Shown: positions 14,782 through 21,449 of the stretch, piece by piece | How the letters are laid out: each line of letters starts with the position of its first letter | Position numbering within the stretch: the first letter of the stretch is position 1 | Assembly (NCBI GenBank): GCA_045648205.1 | Contig: JAZRNM010000010.1 | Span: forward strand, 1-29,282 | DNA from: SIG440 sp045648205 | GTDB lineage: Bacteria; Bacillota; Clostridia; Monoglobales; Monoglobaceae | Direction: 5' to 3' | Length of the DNA stretch: 29,282 bases | Notes under the pieces: model-generated | Databases searched by the model: none | Told to the model about the DNA's origin: nothing | What the model saw: only the letters and a program-made list of their open reading frames with translations | Position numbers and translations under genes: made by a program

Positions 14782-15726
14782 ATGAATTGGATTGAACTGA
14801 AAATAACAACAACAGCAGAGGGAATTGACCCCATATGCGGTGAGCTTTATGACCTTGGAATTACGGGGATTGAAATCAGCGACAAGGACGATTTCAAGGA
14901 GTTCCTTGAGAATAACCGAAAATATTGGGATTATGTTGACGAGGAACTTGAAAAGCTGAAAACTGCTGACAGCTGCATCACCCTTTATTTCAGCGATGAT
15001 GACGAGGGCAGGGCTCAGATTGAAGAGGTCAAAAAAACTTTGGAAAATGCCGGAGCGGAAATCATTGGTTTTCACTCAAAATCTGTGAAGGATGAGGATT
15101 GGTCTGAAAACTGGAAACAGTTTTTCAAGCCTTTGGAAATCGGTGAAAGGGTGCTTGTTGTTCCTGAGTGGGAAAGTGTCCCTGAAACGGACAGAATCAA
15201 ATTTCTGATAAATCCCGGTTGCAGCTTCGGAACAGGTTCGCACGAAAGCACAAAAATGTGCATTGAAGAAATTGAAAAGCACATAAAGTCAGGGGACAAT
15301 GTTCTTGACCTTGGCTGCGGCTCGGGAATTCTTTCGGTTATTGCTCTTCTTCTTGGCGCGAAAGAGGCAACGGCGGTTGACATTGACCCTATGGCAGTTG
15401 AGGTTGCTTATTCTAACTTGAAGCTCAACGGACTAGGTGAAGAAGTTTATCACGGCTTTGACGGCGACATAACAACAGATGTTGCCCTTCGTGAAAAGCT
15501 TGGCACGAATAAGTTTGACATTGTTCTTGCAAACATTGTTGCAGATGTTATCATTGCTCTTTCCGCATTTGTCAAAGGCTTTATGAAGCCTGACGGAACA
15601 TTCATTTGCTCGGGGATTATAATCGAGAGAAAAGATGAGGTTGTTGCAGCATTGGAAAAGGCAGGACTCAAAATCAAAGAAGTCAGAGAAATGGGAGAAT
15701 GGGCAGCGATTGTTTGTTCAATTTAA
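14782..15726 (+). CDS. prmA: Ribosomal protein L11 methyltransferase PrmA
   Basis: A 314-residue class I SAM-dependent methyltransferase that trimethylates ribosomal protein L11. The N-terminal L11-recognition domain (about 1-100) starts MNWIELKITTTAEG. The linker EDWSENWKQFFKP and the PrmA signature INPGCSFGTGSHEST (143-157) lead to the SAM site VLDLGCGSGILS (174-185) and the catalytic-region motif DIVLANIVADVI. GGGAG lies just upstream of the ATG. It is cotranscribed with the tautomerase (18-nt gap) and ends at a terminator shared with the convergent GHL10 gene. Confidence 0.96.
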   Translation: MNWIELKITTTAEGIDPICGELYDLGITGIEISDKDDFKEFLENNRKYWDYVDEELEKLKTADSCITLYFSDDDEGRAQIEEVKKTLENAGAEIIGFHSKSVKDEDWSENWKQFFKPLEIGERVLVVPEWESVPETDRIKFLINPGCSFGTGSHESTKMCIEEIEKHIKSGDNVLDLGCGSGILSVIALLLGAKEATAVDIDPMAVEVAYSNLKLNGLGEEVYHGFDGDITTDVALREKLGTNKFDIVLANIVADVIIALSAFVKGFMKPDGTFICSGIIIERKDEVVAALEKAGLKIKEVREMGEWAAIVCSI

Positions 15727-15751
15727 AAAGGGGGTGCTTAGCACCCCCTTT
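15727..15751. terminator. Bidirectional terminator between prmA and the GHL10 gene
   Basis: AAAGGGGGTGC (15727-15737) pairs perfectly with GCACCCCCTTT (15741-15751) around TTA. The symmetry lets it act for both convergent genes, although its T runs are short. Confidence 0.8.
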
Positions 15752-15754
15752 GTG

Positions 15755-17518
15755 TTAAAATAGTTTCGCAACTCTGTCGAGAAACACGGCTGTTTCGGCA
15801 CGGGTTGCCATTCCTTGGGGCTTGAATTCGCCCGTTTCATAGCCCGAAAGCAACTTCATATTGCACATTGCCTTGATTGGAGTTTCGGCATAGGCTGAAA
15901 TTAAATGAGCATCAGAAAAACTTTCTGACAAACTAAACTTTTCATCAAAGTTCAGTTTGTTTTCTTTTTCCAGAAGGCGATATACCATTGTTGCCATATC
16001 CTGTCGGGCTATGTTTCCTGTGGGGTCAAACAGATTTTGGTCTCTGCCTTGAATGATATTCAAGGCTTTTGCAATTCCCACTTCTTTGTAGTAATATTTG
16101 TCGGCGGTTACATCGTCAAATTGGTCGGTTATCTCGGCTTCTTTTCCATAAATGCGGACAAGCATCACGGCAAAATCTGCACGGGAGACATTCCTTTCGC
16201 ACCCGAAAGTGCCGTCACCCATGCCGTTCACGATTCCTTTTTCGTGAAGTGAAAGGATTGCATCCTCCGCCCATGGGAACTTGTGAAGGTCTGCAAAGAT
16301 TGGTATTTTGCCCGTGTTGACAGAGCTTGCAAAGGCGTTGGCGAAAGAATTGTTTTTTACATTTCCCAGCCGATAGTGAGCATAGCCCTTGCAGCCCTCA
16401 AGCTGCCTGATGAGCTGTGCCTGACGATTCAGCTCCTCTACTCCGTTTTGGGAATACCAGACAGAGGCAGGGCTTTTTTCTTCCTCAATGCGATAAACTC
16501 CCTGACCGATGCAAAGGGCGACATTGGTGTCTTTGACCACATCTGACCACCAATTTGAAAGGATTCTGAAGTCTGCGGCAGCATTGCCGATGTTCCAGTA
16601 AATCTGAGGGACTATCCAATCAATGAGATTTTCTTTTACCCACAGCCTTGTGTCGGCATAATAGTCAAAATATGATTGAATTCCGCTTGTGTCACTTCCG
16701 TCAGGGTGTGACTTTTTGTTTGCCCAGATTCCGCATGGACTGACGGAAAAAACGGTGTCCGGGCTCAATCTGTCGATTGCGGCTTTGATTTGCCGTATGA
16801 GGTCGGTGGTGTTTGAACGGCGCCAATCACCTATGTCTGCATAGTTGCTTCCGTATTTGGTGAAGGTTTCACCATCGGGGAAGGAACTGTCGGGATAGAA
16901 ATAGTCATCGATATGTATTCCGTCGACATCATATTTTTTGAGAATTTCCACGATGCCGTCAACTACCAACTTGTTTGCTTCGGGCTCGCCCGGGTTCAGA
17001 TAGAGCTTGCCGTCGGTGTGCTTCACAACCAGATGCGGATATTTTTTGGCAATGGAATTTTCGGAAATATTTTCGTTGTCACCGGCGGTGGCTGTGATGC
17101 GATATGGGTTTAGCCACACGTGAAGGGAGATGTCATTTTTGTGGGCAGCTTTTATGAGATAACTGAGGGGGTCAAAGTCCTTATCGGGAGCGGTGCCCTG
17201 AACTCCCGTCAGGTATTTCGACCAGGGGAAAAGCTCAGATTCATAAAAGGCATCGCCTGCGGGACGAGCCTGAAAAAACAGAGTGTTGTAGCCCGCCGAT
17301 TTTGCCATGGAAATAAGATTGTCAGCGTCTTTTTTGAGAGATTCAGCGGAGGTGGTGGGCTTTGATGGATAGTCAAGGGAGAATACTGTTGCTGACCACA
17401 CACCGCGAATTTCTTCTTCCTTTGCAGATACATATGTCTTTGATTTTGTGGGCAAAAGGGAGTTGAGGGTGCAGAAAAGCCCCATAAGAACACACAGTGC
17501 TTTGAAGGTTCGTGTCAT
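15755..17518 (-). CDS. Surface glycoside-hydrolase-like (GHL10) protein with three SLH repeats
   Basis: A 587-residue exported protein. A signal peptide or anchor covers about residues 1-30 (basic MTRTFK, then a hydrophobic run). The GHL10 (DUF187) domain spans about 38-395, with EIRGVWSATVF, YNTLFFQARPAGDAFY, HVWLNPYRI, VDGIHIDDYFYP and SPCGIWANK typical of the family; the Asp pair in HIDDYF is a likely catalytic site. Residues about 408-587 hold three SLH repeats, which bind secondary cell-wall polymer, so it should be anchored at the surface. The substrate is probably a cell-wall or extracellular glycan. The start at 17518 has AAAGGTGG 8 nt upstream; a longer frame to 17575 lacks a site. 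Confidence 0.88.
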   Translation of the reverse strand: MTRTFKALCVLMGLFCTLNSLLPTKSKTYVSAKEEEIRGVWSATVFSLDYPSKPTTSAESLKKDADNLISMAKSAGYNTLFFQARPAGDAFYESELFPWSKYLTGVQGTAPDKDFDPLSYLIKAAHKNDISLHVWLNPYRITATAGDNENISENSIAKKYPHLVVKHTDGKLYLNPGEPEANKLVVDGIVEILKKYDVDGIHIDDYFYPDSSFPDGETFTKYGSNYADIGDWRRSNTTDLIRQIKAAIDRLSPDTVFSVSPCGIWANKKSHPDGSDTSGIQSYFDYYADTRLWVKENLIDWIVPQIYWNIGNAAADFRILSNWWSDVVKDTNVALCIGQGVYRIEEEKSPASVWYSQNGVEELNRQAQLIRQLEGCKGYAHYRLGNVKNNSFANAFASSVNTGKIPIFADLHKFPWAEDAILSLHEKGIVNGMGDGTFGCERNVSRADFAVMLVRIYGKEAEITDQFDDVTADKYYYKEVGIAKALNIIQGRDQNLFDPTGNIARQDMATMVYRLLEKENKLNFDEKFSLSESFSDAHLISAYAETPIKAMCNMKLLSGYETGEFKPQGMATRAETAVFLDRVAKLF

Positions 17519-17607
17519 TAGAATTACCACCTTTCTTTTCACGGGTTTGGAGTTTTTACATAATATATATGACATAAATAAATTGTGTTTGGAAGGAGTC
17601 TGACATT

Positions 17608-18078
17608 ATGCTTGAAGCTTTTGATGCGATTGCGAATATTCACGGAAGCGACCTTGCCCCCGAAGTGCACGGAACGGTTAAGTTCCTCGGTATTGCTGAC
17701 GGTTGCTGGGTTGAGGCGGAAATTTTCGGACTGCCTGAGTTCAGCGAGGCAATGAACAACTCGCCTCAGGTGGGGCCCTTTGGATTTCATATTCATGAAC
17801 GTGACACCTGCGGAAGCTCTCACACCGACCAGCCCTTTGAAGCAGCGGGCGGTCACTGGAACCCTGACGGTGAGCCTCACGGAAATCACGCAGGGGATTT
17901 CCCCGTTCTGTTCTCAAATGGCGGAACAGCAAAGATGCTGTTCTTCACAAACCGATTTTTTCCTGAGGATGTGGTGGGCAGATCGGTTGGTATTCATCAA
18001 TCACCTGATGATTATGTAACCCAACCCTCGGGAAGCGGGGGAAGAAGAATTGCCTGCGGTCAGATTGTGGGTGTTTAG
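17608..18078 (+). CDS. Cu/Zn-type superoxide dismutase without signal peptide
   Basis: A 156-residue Cu/Zn superoxide dismutase, which disproportionates superoxide to oxygen and hydrogen peroxide. By family pattern the copper ligands are His61, His63 (GFHIHE), bridging His83 (GGHWNP) and His130 (GIHQSPDDY). Zinc ligands are His83, His91, His94 and Asp97 (PHGNHAGD). Cys68-Cys150 is the expected disulfide and Arg147 (GRRIACG) the active-site guide. So this looks catalytically complete, unlike Bacillus YojM-type proteins that lack copper ligands. No signal peptide is visible: the protein starts MLEAFDAIAN directly after GGAAGGAG, so it appears cytoplasmic. The gene is divergent from the GHL10 gene and followed by a terminator. 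Confidence 0.9.
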   Translation: MLEAFDAIANIHGSDLAPEVHGTVKFLGIADGCWVEAEIFGLPEFSEAMNNSPQVGPFGFHIHERDTCGSSHTDQPFEAAGGHWNPDGEPHGNHAGDFPVLFSNGGTAKMLFFTNRFFPEDVVGRSVGIHQSPDDYVTQPSGSGGRRIACGQIVGV

Positions 18079-18104
18079 GGAATTCCAGACCAATCCTTTT
18101 TTAA

Positions 18105-18136
18105 AAAGAGCCATAGTGATTCTACTATGACTCTTT
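18105..18136. terminator. Terminator between the SOD gene and holA
   Basis: AAAGAGCCATAGT (18105-18117) pairs with ACTATGACTCTTT (18124-18136) with one C-A mismatch and a GATTCT loop. A-rich and T-rich flanks on both sides suit use by both convergent genes. Confidence 0.75.
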
Positions 18137-18184
18137 GATTTTATATGATATATAGTTTGATTGCAAGCGGAAGATGTCGAAAAC

Positions 18185-19195
18185 TTATTTTTCCAGAAGC
18201 TCTGCCACGTACATTTCCACAGCCACCCACTTGTCAAGCAGACCCGAACGGACAGAGTAGGCATATTCGGTGCCCTTTAGTGTCATTTTTTTGAGGTAAG
18301 GAAGACTAAATCTGCGGCATTGTTCGGATAGCTTTTTGATTACATAGGGGTGACGTCTTGGCTCGAAATATTCGTTGATTTTTTCGGCTGAGAGTTTGTC
18401 CTCGAGAAGCTGTTTTACCATAAGCAATTCGCTCATCCGTGTGGAAATCAACGAAAGCACGGTGGAGGAATTCTCTCCCGAAAAACGCAGAGCGCCAAGC
18501 TCTTCAAAAACTGTTTTGGTTCTGCCCTCGGCAATGTCATCTATTATGTCAAAGATTCGTGCGTCAACAGTTTTTGAAACCACCGATGAAATATCTTCAG
18601 CTGTAATTTTGCTTCGGTCACCTACAAAGTTCACAAGCTTGCAAAATTCAGCATAGACGGTTGACATTGATTGCCCGCAGAGAGCCACCATTTTCGAAAG
18701 GTCACTTGAAAGTGCGGTTTTCCCCTTTTCCTCCAACAATTTTTCAAGCCACAGTTCAAGCTGTTTTGGTGACAAGGGCTCAAATTTCACGATTTCACCA
18801 CGCTTTTTGAAAATATCAAGATTCTTTTCCTTCTTCTTGTCAAATTCACGCTCGGTGAAAATAAGAGTGATATATTCGGGCAGGTCTGAAATCAGCTCAC
18901 AAAGAGCAGAAAAATCTTTGGTTTTTGCGTTGCCGAATATTCCGCAATTTGACACAACCACTAATTTCTTTTCAGACATTACGGGCACGGACAGAATGTG
19001 ATTTTCAATGTCTGCAGCTGTAATCTTTTTATCGTTTAGCTTGATATAGTTAAATTCCTCAAAATCACTGTCTATAAGGTGACTCTTTATGGATTTGATT
19101 TTGTTTTCAAGGAGAAACTGTTCTTCTCCAAAGAAGAAATAAAGTTGTCCGATTTTGTTTGACGAAATTTGCTTGTCAAGGTCTTTGGGTTCCAT
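18185..19195 (-). CDS. holA: DNA polymerase III subunit delta
   Basis: A 336-residue HolA, the clamp-loader subunit that opens the beta clamp. It shows the N-terminal pattern GQLYFFFGEEQFLLENKI (the DnaA/AAA-like domain start), the SVPVMSEKKLVVVSNC strand-helix, the middle segment AEDISSVVSKTVDARIFDIIDDIAEGR, and the C-terminal clamp-loader collar HPYVIKKLSEQCRRFSLPYLKKM. Length is normal. The ATG at 19195 follows GAGGTG. It is downstream of, and 15 nt from, an exported ComEC-like hydrolase gene, with no terminator between them. In many Firmicutes holA lies after comEC, which fits this neighbour. Confidence 0.92.
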   Translation of the reverse strand: MEPKDLDKQISSNKIGQLYFFFGEEQFLLENKIKSIKSHLIDSDFEEFNYIKLNDKKITAADIENHILSVPVMSEKKLVVVSNCGIFGNAKTKDFSALCELISDLPEYITLIFTEREFDKKKEKNLDIFKKRGEIVKFEPLSPKQLELWLEKLLEEKGKTALSSDLSKMVALCGQSMSTVYAEFCKLVNFVGDRSKITAEDISSVVSKTVDARIFDIIDDIAEGRTKTVFEELGALRFSGENSSTVLSLISTRMSELLMVKQLLEDKLSAEKINEYFEPRRHPYVIKKLSEQCRRFSLPYLKKMTLKGTEYAYSVRSGLLDKWVAVEMYVAELLEK

Positions 19196-19210
19196 AAATT
19201 CACACCTCTT

Positions 19211-20104
19211 TTACAAAGAAAATTTTATATCTGATATTCCGTTTTTGTTTACCTCAAAGGTGACATCTCCGTCCTTGTCGGTGCGATAGACCTGGATATC
19301 TTCATCTTCCAGGCGGTCAAGAACCTCAATGTGAGGGTGCCCGTAAGAATTGTCGCGGCCAACAGAGATTATGGCATAGGTCGGGTCGGTTTCTTTCAAA
19401 AAGCCTTTTGTGGACGAAGTTGAAGAGCCGTGGTGGGGAACTTTCAATACTTCACATTCCAGATTTGCATTCCGTATTAGATTCTTTTCGGCATCGTCCT
19501 CAATGTCGCCTGTGATGAGAAAGCTTGTGCCGTAATATGTTATTTTTACAACCAGAGAGCTGTTGTTGTGAAAACTGTTTCCCCGATTTCCGCCTTTTGG
19601 TGGATTGAGTATTTCTATGGTCAAATCCTCACACTCGGTTTCGATGATGTCGCCTTCGGAAATGCTGTATGTTGCGGTGTGAGTGATTCCAGCCATATTT
19701 GTCAGGCTGCTTTTTGTTTTGTCGGTATCCTTGTAGTCGGGCAGGAAAAGTGATTTCACGGCATTGTGTGTCAAAAGCTCATAAATCCCGTCTGCGTGGT
19801 CGCTGTGATAATGTGTTACGATTGCAGCATCAATTTCCTGAATCTGTTCCTTTTTGAGATAGGGCAAAAGGTGGGTTTCAAATGAATCTTTTTCGCCCCC
19901 GTCAATGAGAATGGTTTCGTTTTTGGGGGTTCTTATCAGTGTGGCATCACCCTGACCTACGTTTATGAAGGTGACAGAAAGGCTTCTGTCTGCAACCGAG
20001 GCGGAACTTTTGTCGGGGAAGGTGAGACTTGCAAACATAGAAAGACAGACTGCAAGAATAGTCAGCACATAAAATTGAAACTTTTTTCTGCCTATTATTT
20101 TCAT
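19211..20104 (-). CDS. Exported ComEC/Rec2-like metallo-beta-lactamase-fold hydrolase
   Basis: A 297-residue protein with an N-terminal signal peptide or membrane anchor (about residues 8-30) and a metallo-beta-lactamase domain. The start LSVTFINVGQGDATLIRTP and ILIDGGE, the metal site THYHSDHADG, then LVVKITYYGTSFLITGDIE, VLKVPHHGSSTS and the C-terminal YAIISVGRDNSYGHPH are the pattern of the C-terminal domain of ComEC. There the domain is thought to degrade the non-transported DNA strand. Here it stands alone, without the competence channel helices, outside the membrane. It is just upstream of holA, the usual comEC neighbour. GGAGGGAG precedes the ATG at 20104. A nuclease role is inference. 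Confidence 0.85.
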   Translation of the reverse strand: MKIIGRKKFQFYVLTILAVCLSMFASLTFPDKSSASVADRSLSVTFINVGQGDATLIRTPKNETILIDGGEKDSFETHLLPYLKKEQIQEIDAAIVTHYHSDHADGIYELLTHNAVKSLFLPDYKDTDKTKSSLTNMAGITHTATYSISEGDIIETECEDLTIEILNPPKGGNRGNSFHNNSSLVVKITYYGTSFLITGDIEDDAEKNLIRNANLECEVLKVPHHGSSTSSTKGFLKETDPTYAIISVGRDNSYGHPHIEVLDRLEDEDIQVYRTDKDGDVTFEVNKNGISDIKFSL

Positions 20105-20130
20105 AATCTCCCTCCATTAATTCAAAAAAT

Positions 20131-20151
20131 GGGCTGTCTGTCCGACAGCCC
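20131..20151 (-). terminator. Terminator after the NlpC/P60 gene
   Basis: GGGCTGTC (20131-20138) pairs with GACAGCCC (20144-20151). On the minus strand ATTTTTTG follows, and on the plus strand GATTTTTAT. No promoter is evident between it and the ComEC-like gene, so that operon may depend on read-through. Confidence 0.8.
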
Positions 20152-20169
20152 GATTTTTATTAGCTCTTT

Positions 20170-20850
20170 TTAGAAAATGCGTCTGCCGCAAGTGATGCGA
20201 CGTGAATAGTTTCCTGTGACAATGCTTTCATATTTCACAACATCACCTGTTTGCGGTGAGTGAATCATCATTCCGTTTCCGGCATAGATGCCAACGTGAT
20301 TTATGTAGCCGCTGTTGTTTGCAAAGCCCACAATGTCACCCGGCTGAAGTGCGTTCTTTGGAACCCATTTGCCATTTGTCATCTGGTCGGCTGCAACTCG
20401 GTTGAGAGTCACACCCATTGATTTGTAAATGTAATAAACAAAACCGCTGCAGTCAAAACCGCTGGGGCTTGAGCCGCCATAAACATAGGGTGTTCCGAGA
20501 TACTTTTTTGCAAGCTCTACAACGGCTTGTCCTTTGGTTGAAACTGTTTCGCTTCTGTTGGGCATTTCACCTTGCATAATCTTCAGATAAGCGGTTGAAA
20601 CATAGCCTGATGTGCCCCAATATGTAACATTTGCCCAGCCTGAGCTGATTCCTTTTACCTCAACGGCAGTGCCGTTGGGAATCTGTGCAAGAATTGCAGA
20701 TGATGTGCTTGCATCCTTGCGAAGATTGAGAAGTGATGCAGTAACAATTCCGTATTTTGTTGTCTCCGCAGCACTAACTGTTGCTGTTATGGTTGATAAT
20801 GCTATAACAATAGCGATTGTAATCGCCAAAAATCTTTTTAATTTTAACAA
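20170..20850 (-). CDS. SH3b-NlpC/P60 cell-wall peptidase, exported
   Basis: A 226-residue secreted peptidoglycan hydrolase. The signal peptide covers about residues 1-27 (KLKRFLAITIAIVIALS, cleavage near VSAAE). An SH3b domain follows (about 33-92: VTASLLNLRKDASTSSAILAQIPNGTAVEV). The NlpC/P60 domain (about 105-226) carries the catalytic Cys134 (GFDCSGFVYYIY), His185 (INHVGIYAGNG) and His197 (MMIHSPQ). It should cut D-Glu-type peptide bonds in the stem peptide. I chose TTG 20850 because GGAGG (minus strand, 20859-20863) lies 8 nt upstream; the frame extends to 20865 but that start overlaps the site. It has its own promoter about 130 nt upstream and a terminator. Confidence 0.92.
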   Translation of the reverse strand: MLKLKRFLAITIAIVIALSTITATVSAAETTKYGIVTASLLNLRKDASTSSAILAQIPNGTAVEVKGISSGWANVTYWGTSGYVSTAYLKIMQGEMPNRSETVSTKGQAVVELAKKYLGTPYVYGGSSPSGFDCSGFVYYIYKSMGVTLNRVAADQMTNGKWVPKNALQPGDIVGFANNSGYINHVGIYAGNGMMIHSPQTGDVVKYESIVTGNYSRRITCGRRIF

Positions 20851-20929
20851 AACTTTTACCTCCAAATTTTAAAAACAAACACGCCTTATTCCCCAAATTC
20901 ATTCCTTTCGCTACGCATTTGAAATTCTT

Positions 20930-20970
20930 TTTTTGCAAATAAAACTTATAAAAAATTTTTGCAAATAAAA
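20930..20970. repeat. Short direct repeats in the NlpC/P60 leader
   Basis: TTTTTGCAAATAAAA occurs twice, at 20930-20944 and 20956-20970, within the 130-nt untranslated leader of the NlpC/P60 gene. Its use is unknown; it may be chance in AT-rich DNA. Confidence 0.5.
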
Positions 20971-20984
20971 AAACATACATTAGC

Positions 20985-21013
20985 AGTATACACGAATTTT
21001 GGTTTTTTGTCAA
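20985..21013 (-). promoter_or_regulatory. Sigma-A promoter of the NlpC/P60 gene
   Basis: On the minus strand TTGACA (21008-21013), a 17-nt spacer and TATACT (20985-20990). Confidence 0.8.
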
Positions 21014-21093
21014 CCTCTTTGACAAAATTGTTGCACTAATGTTACAAAATGATTACAAAATCTTGGAAACTTTCGGGAAAATGTATTTTGGTA

Positions 21094-21119
21094 TTGACAA
21101 AAAGGAGATTTTGTGATAA
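21094..21119 (+). promoter_or_regulatory. Probable promoter of the T-box leader
   Basis: A consensus TTGACA (21094-21099) lies about 45 nt before the T-box stem I. The -10 is not clear; TGATAA at 21114-21119 is the nearest match but is closer than ideal. The call rests on the -35 and on the position. Confidence 0.45.
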
Positions 21120-21142
21120 CGTAAATGTCAAATCGAATAAAA

Positions 21143-21420
21143 ATGCGTTGAAGGAGAGTGCTTCAGGGGAAATCTCTGAGAGAAGTGGCGGTTGGTGCGA
21201 GCCACAGAGTCGGAATCTGAAAGCTGTAGCTCCTGAGCAGAGGGGAAGAAAACCGGACTTTTGGTGATTAGAACCCTTCCGTGTTTGCTACGTCAGTGCA
21301 TAGAGCCTAAAATGTTCAGGGCTTGAAGGGGTGTTGTCAAAAGACAACGCAATTTGAGTGGTACCGCGGGTGAATGCTCGTCTCAAAGAATTCTGAATCT
21401 TTGGGGCGTGTTTTGTTTTC
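21143..21420 (+). ncRNA. T-box riboswitch leader of the AMP-ligase fusion gene
   Basis: Stem I has the typical apex GTGGC (21185-21189) / GCCAC (21201-21205), with the conserved GGTTGGTGCGA loop preceded by GAGAGAA. A middle stem pairs CCCTTC (21274-21279) with GAAGGG (21325-21330), and a hairpin pairs GTTGTC with GACAAC (21333-21348). The T-box itself, TGGTACCGCGG (21359-21369), sits between TTTGAG (21353-21358) and CTCAAA (21382-21387), the antiterminator helix. In the UGGN bulge N is U, predicting a tRNA with discriminator A. I could not settle the specifier codon: GCU (21223-21225, Ala) and CUG (21217-21219, Leu) both follow a GAA-type loop E sequence in plausible folds. Control is by transcription, since a terminator competes for CTCAAA. 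Confidence 0.93.
21379..21420 (+). terminator. T-box regulated terminator
   Basis: CGTCTCAAAGA (21379-21389) pairs with TCTTTGGGGCG (21398-21408), including two U-G pairs, followed by TGTTTTGTTTTC. Its left arm contains CTCAAA, the same segment used by the antiterminator, so the two folds exclude each other. Confidence 0.88.
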
Positions 21421-21449
21421 TCAAAGATAAATTCGAAAGGAGAAAAATC

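Noticed and set aside
17209..17493. Alternative minus-strand ORF inside the GHL10 gene
   Set aside because: It is a different frame of the same region; the GHL10 frame has the signal peptide and conserved motifs.
20851..20984. c-di-AMP (ydaO) riboswitch ahead of the NlpC/P60 gene
   Set aside because: Such genes are often controlled this way, but the leader is only about 130 nt, AT-rich, and lacks the conserved helices and motifs.
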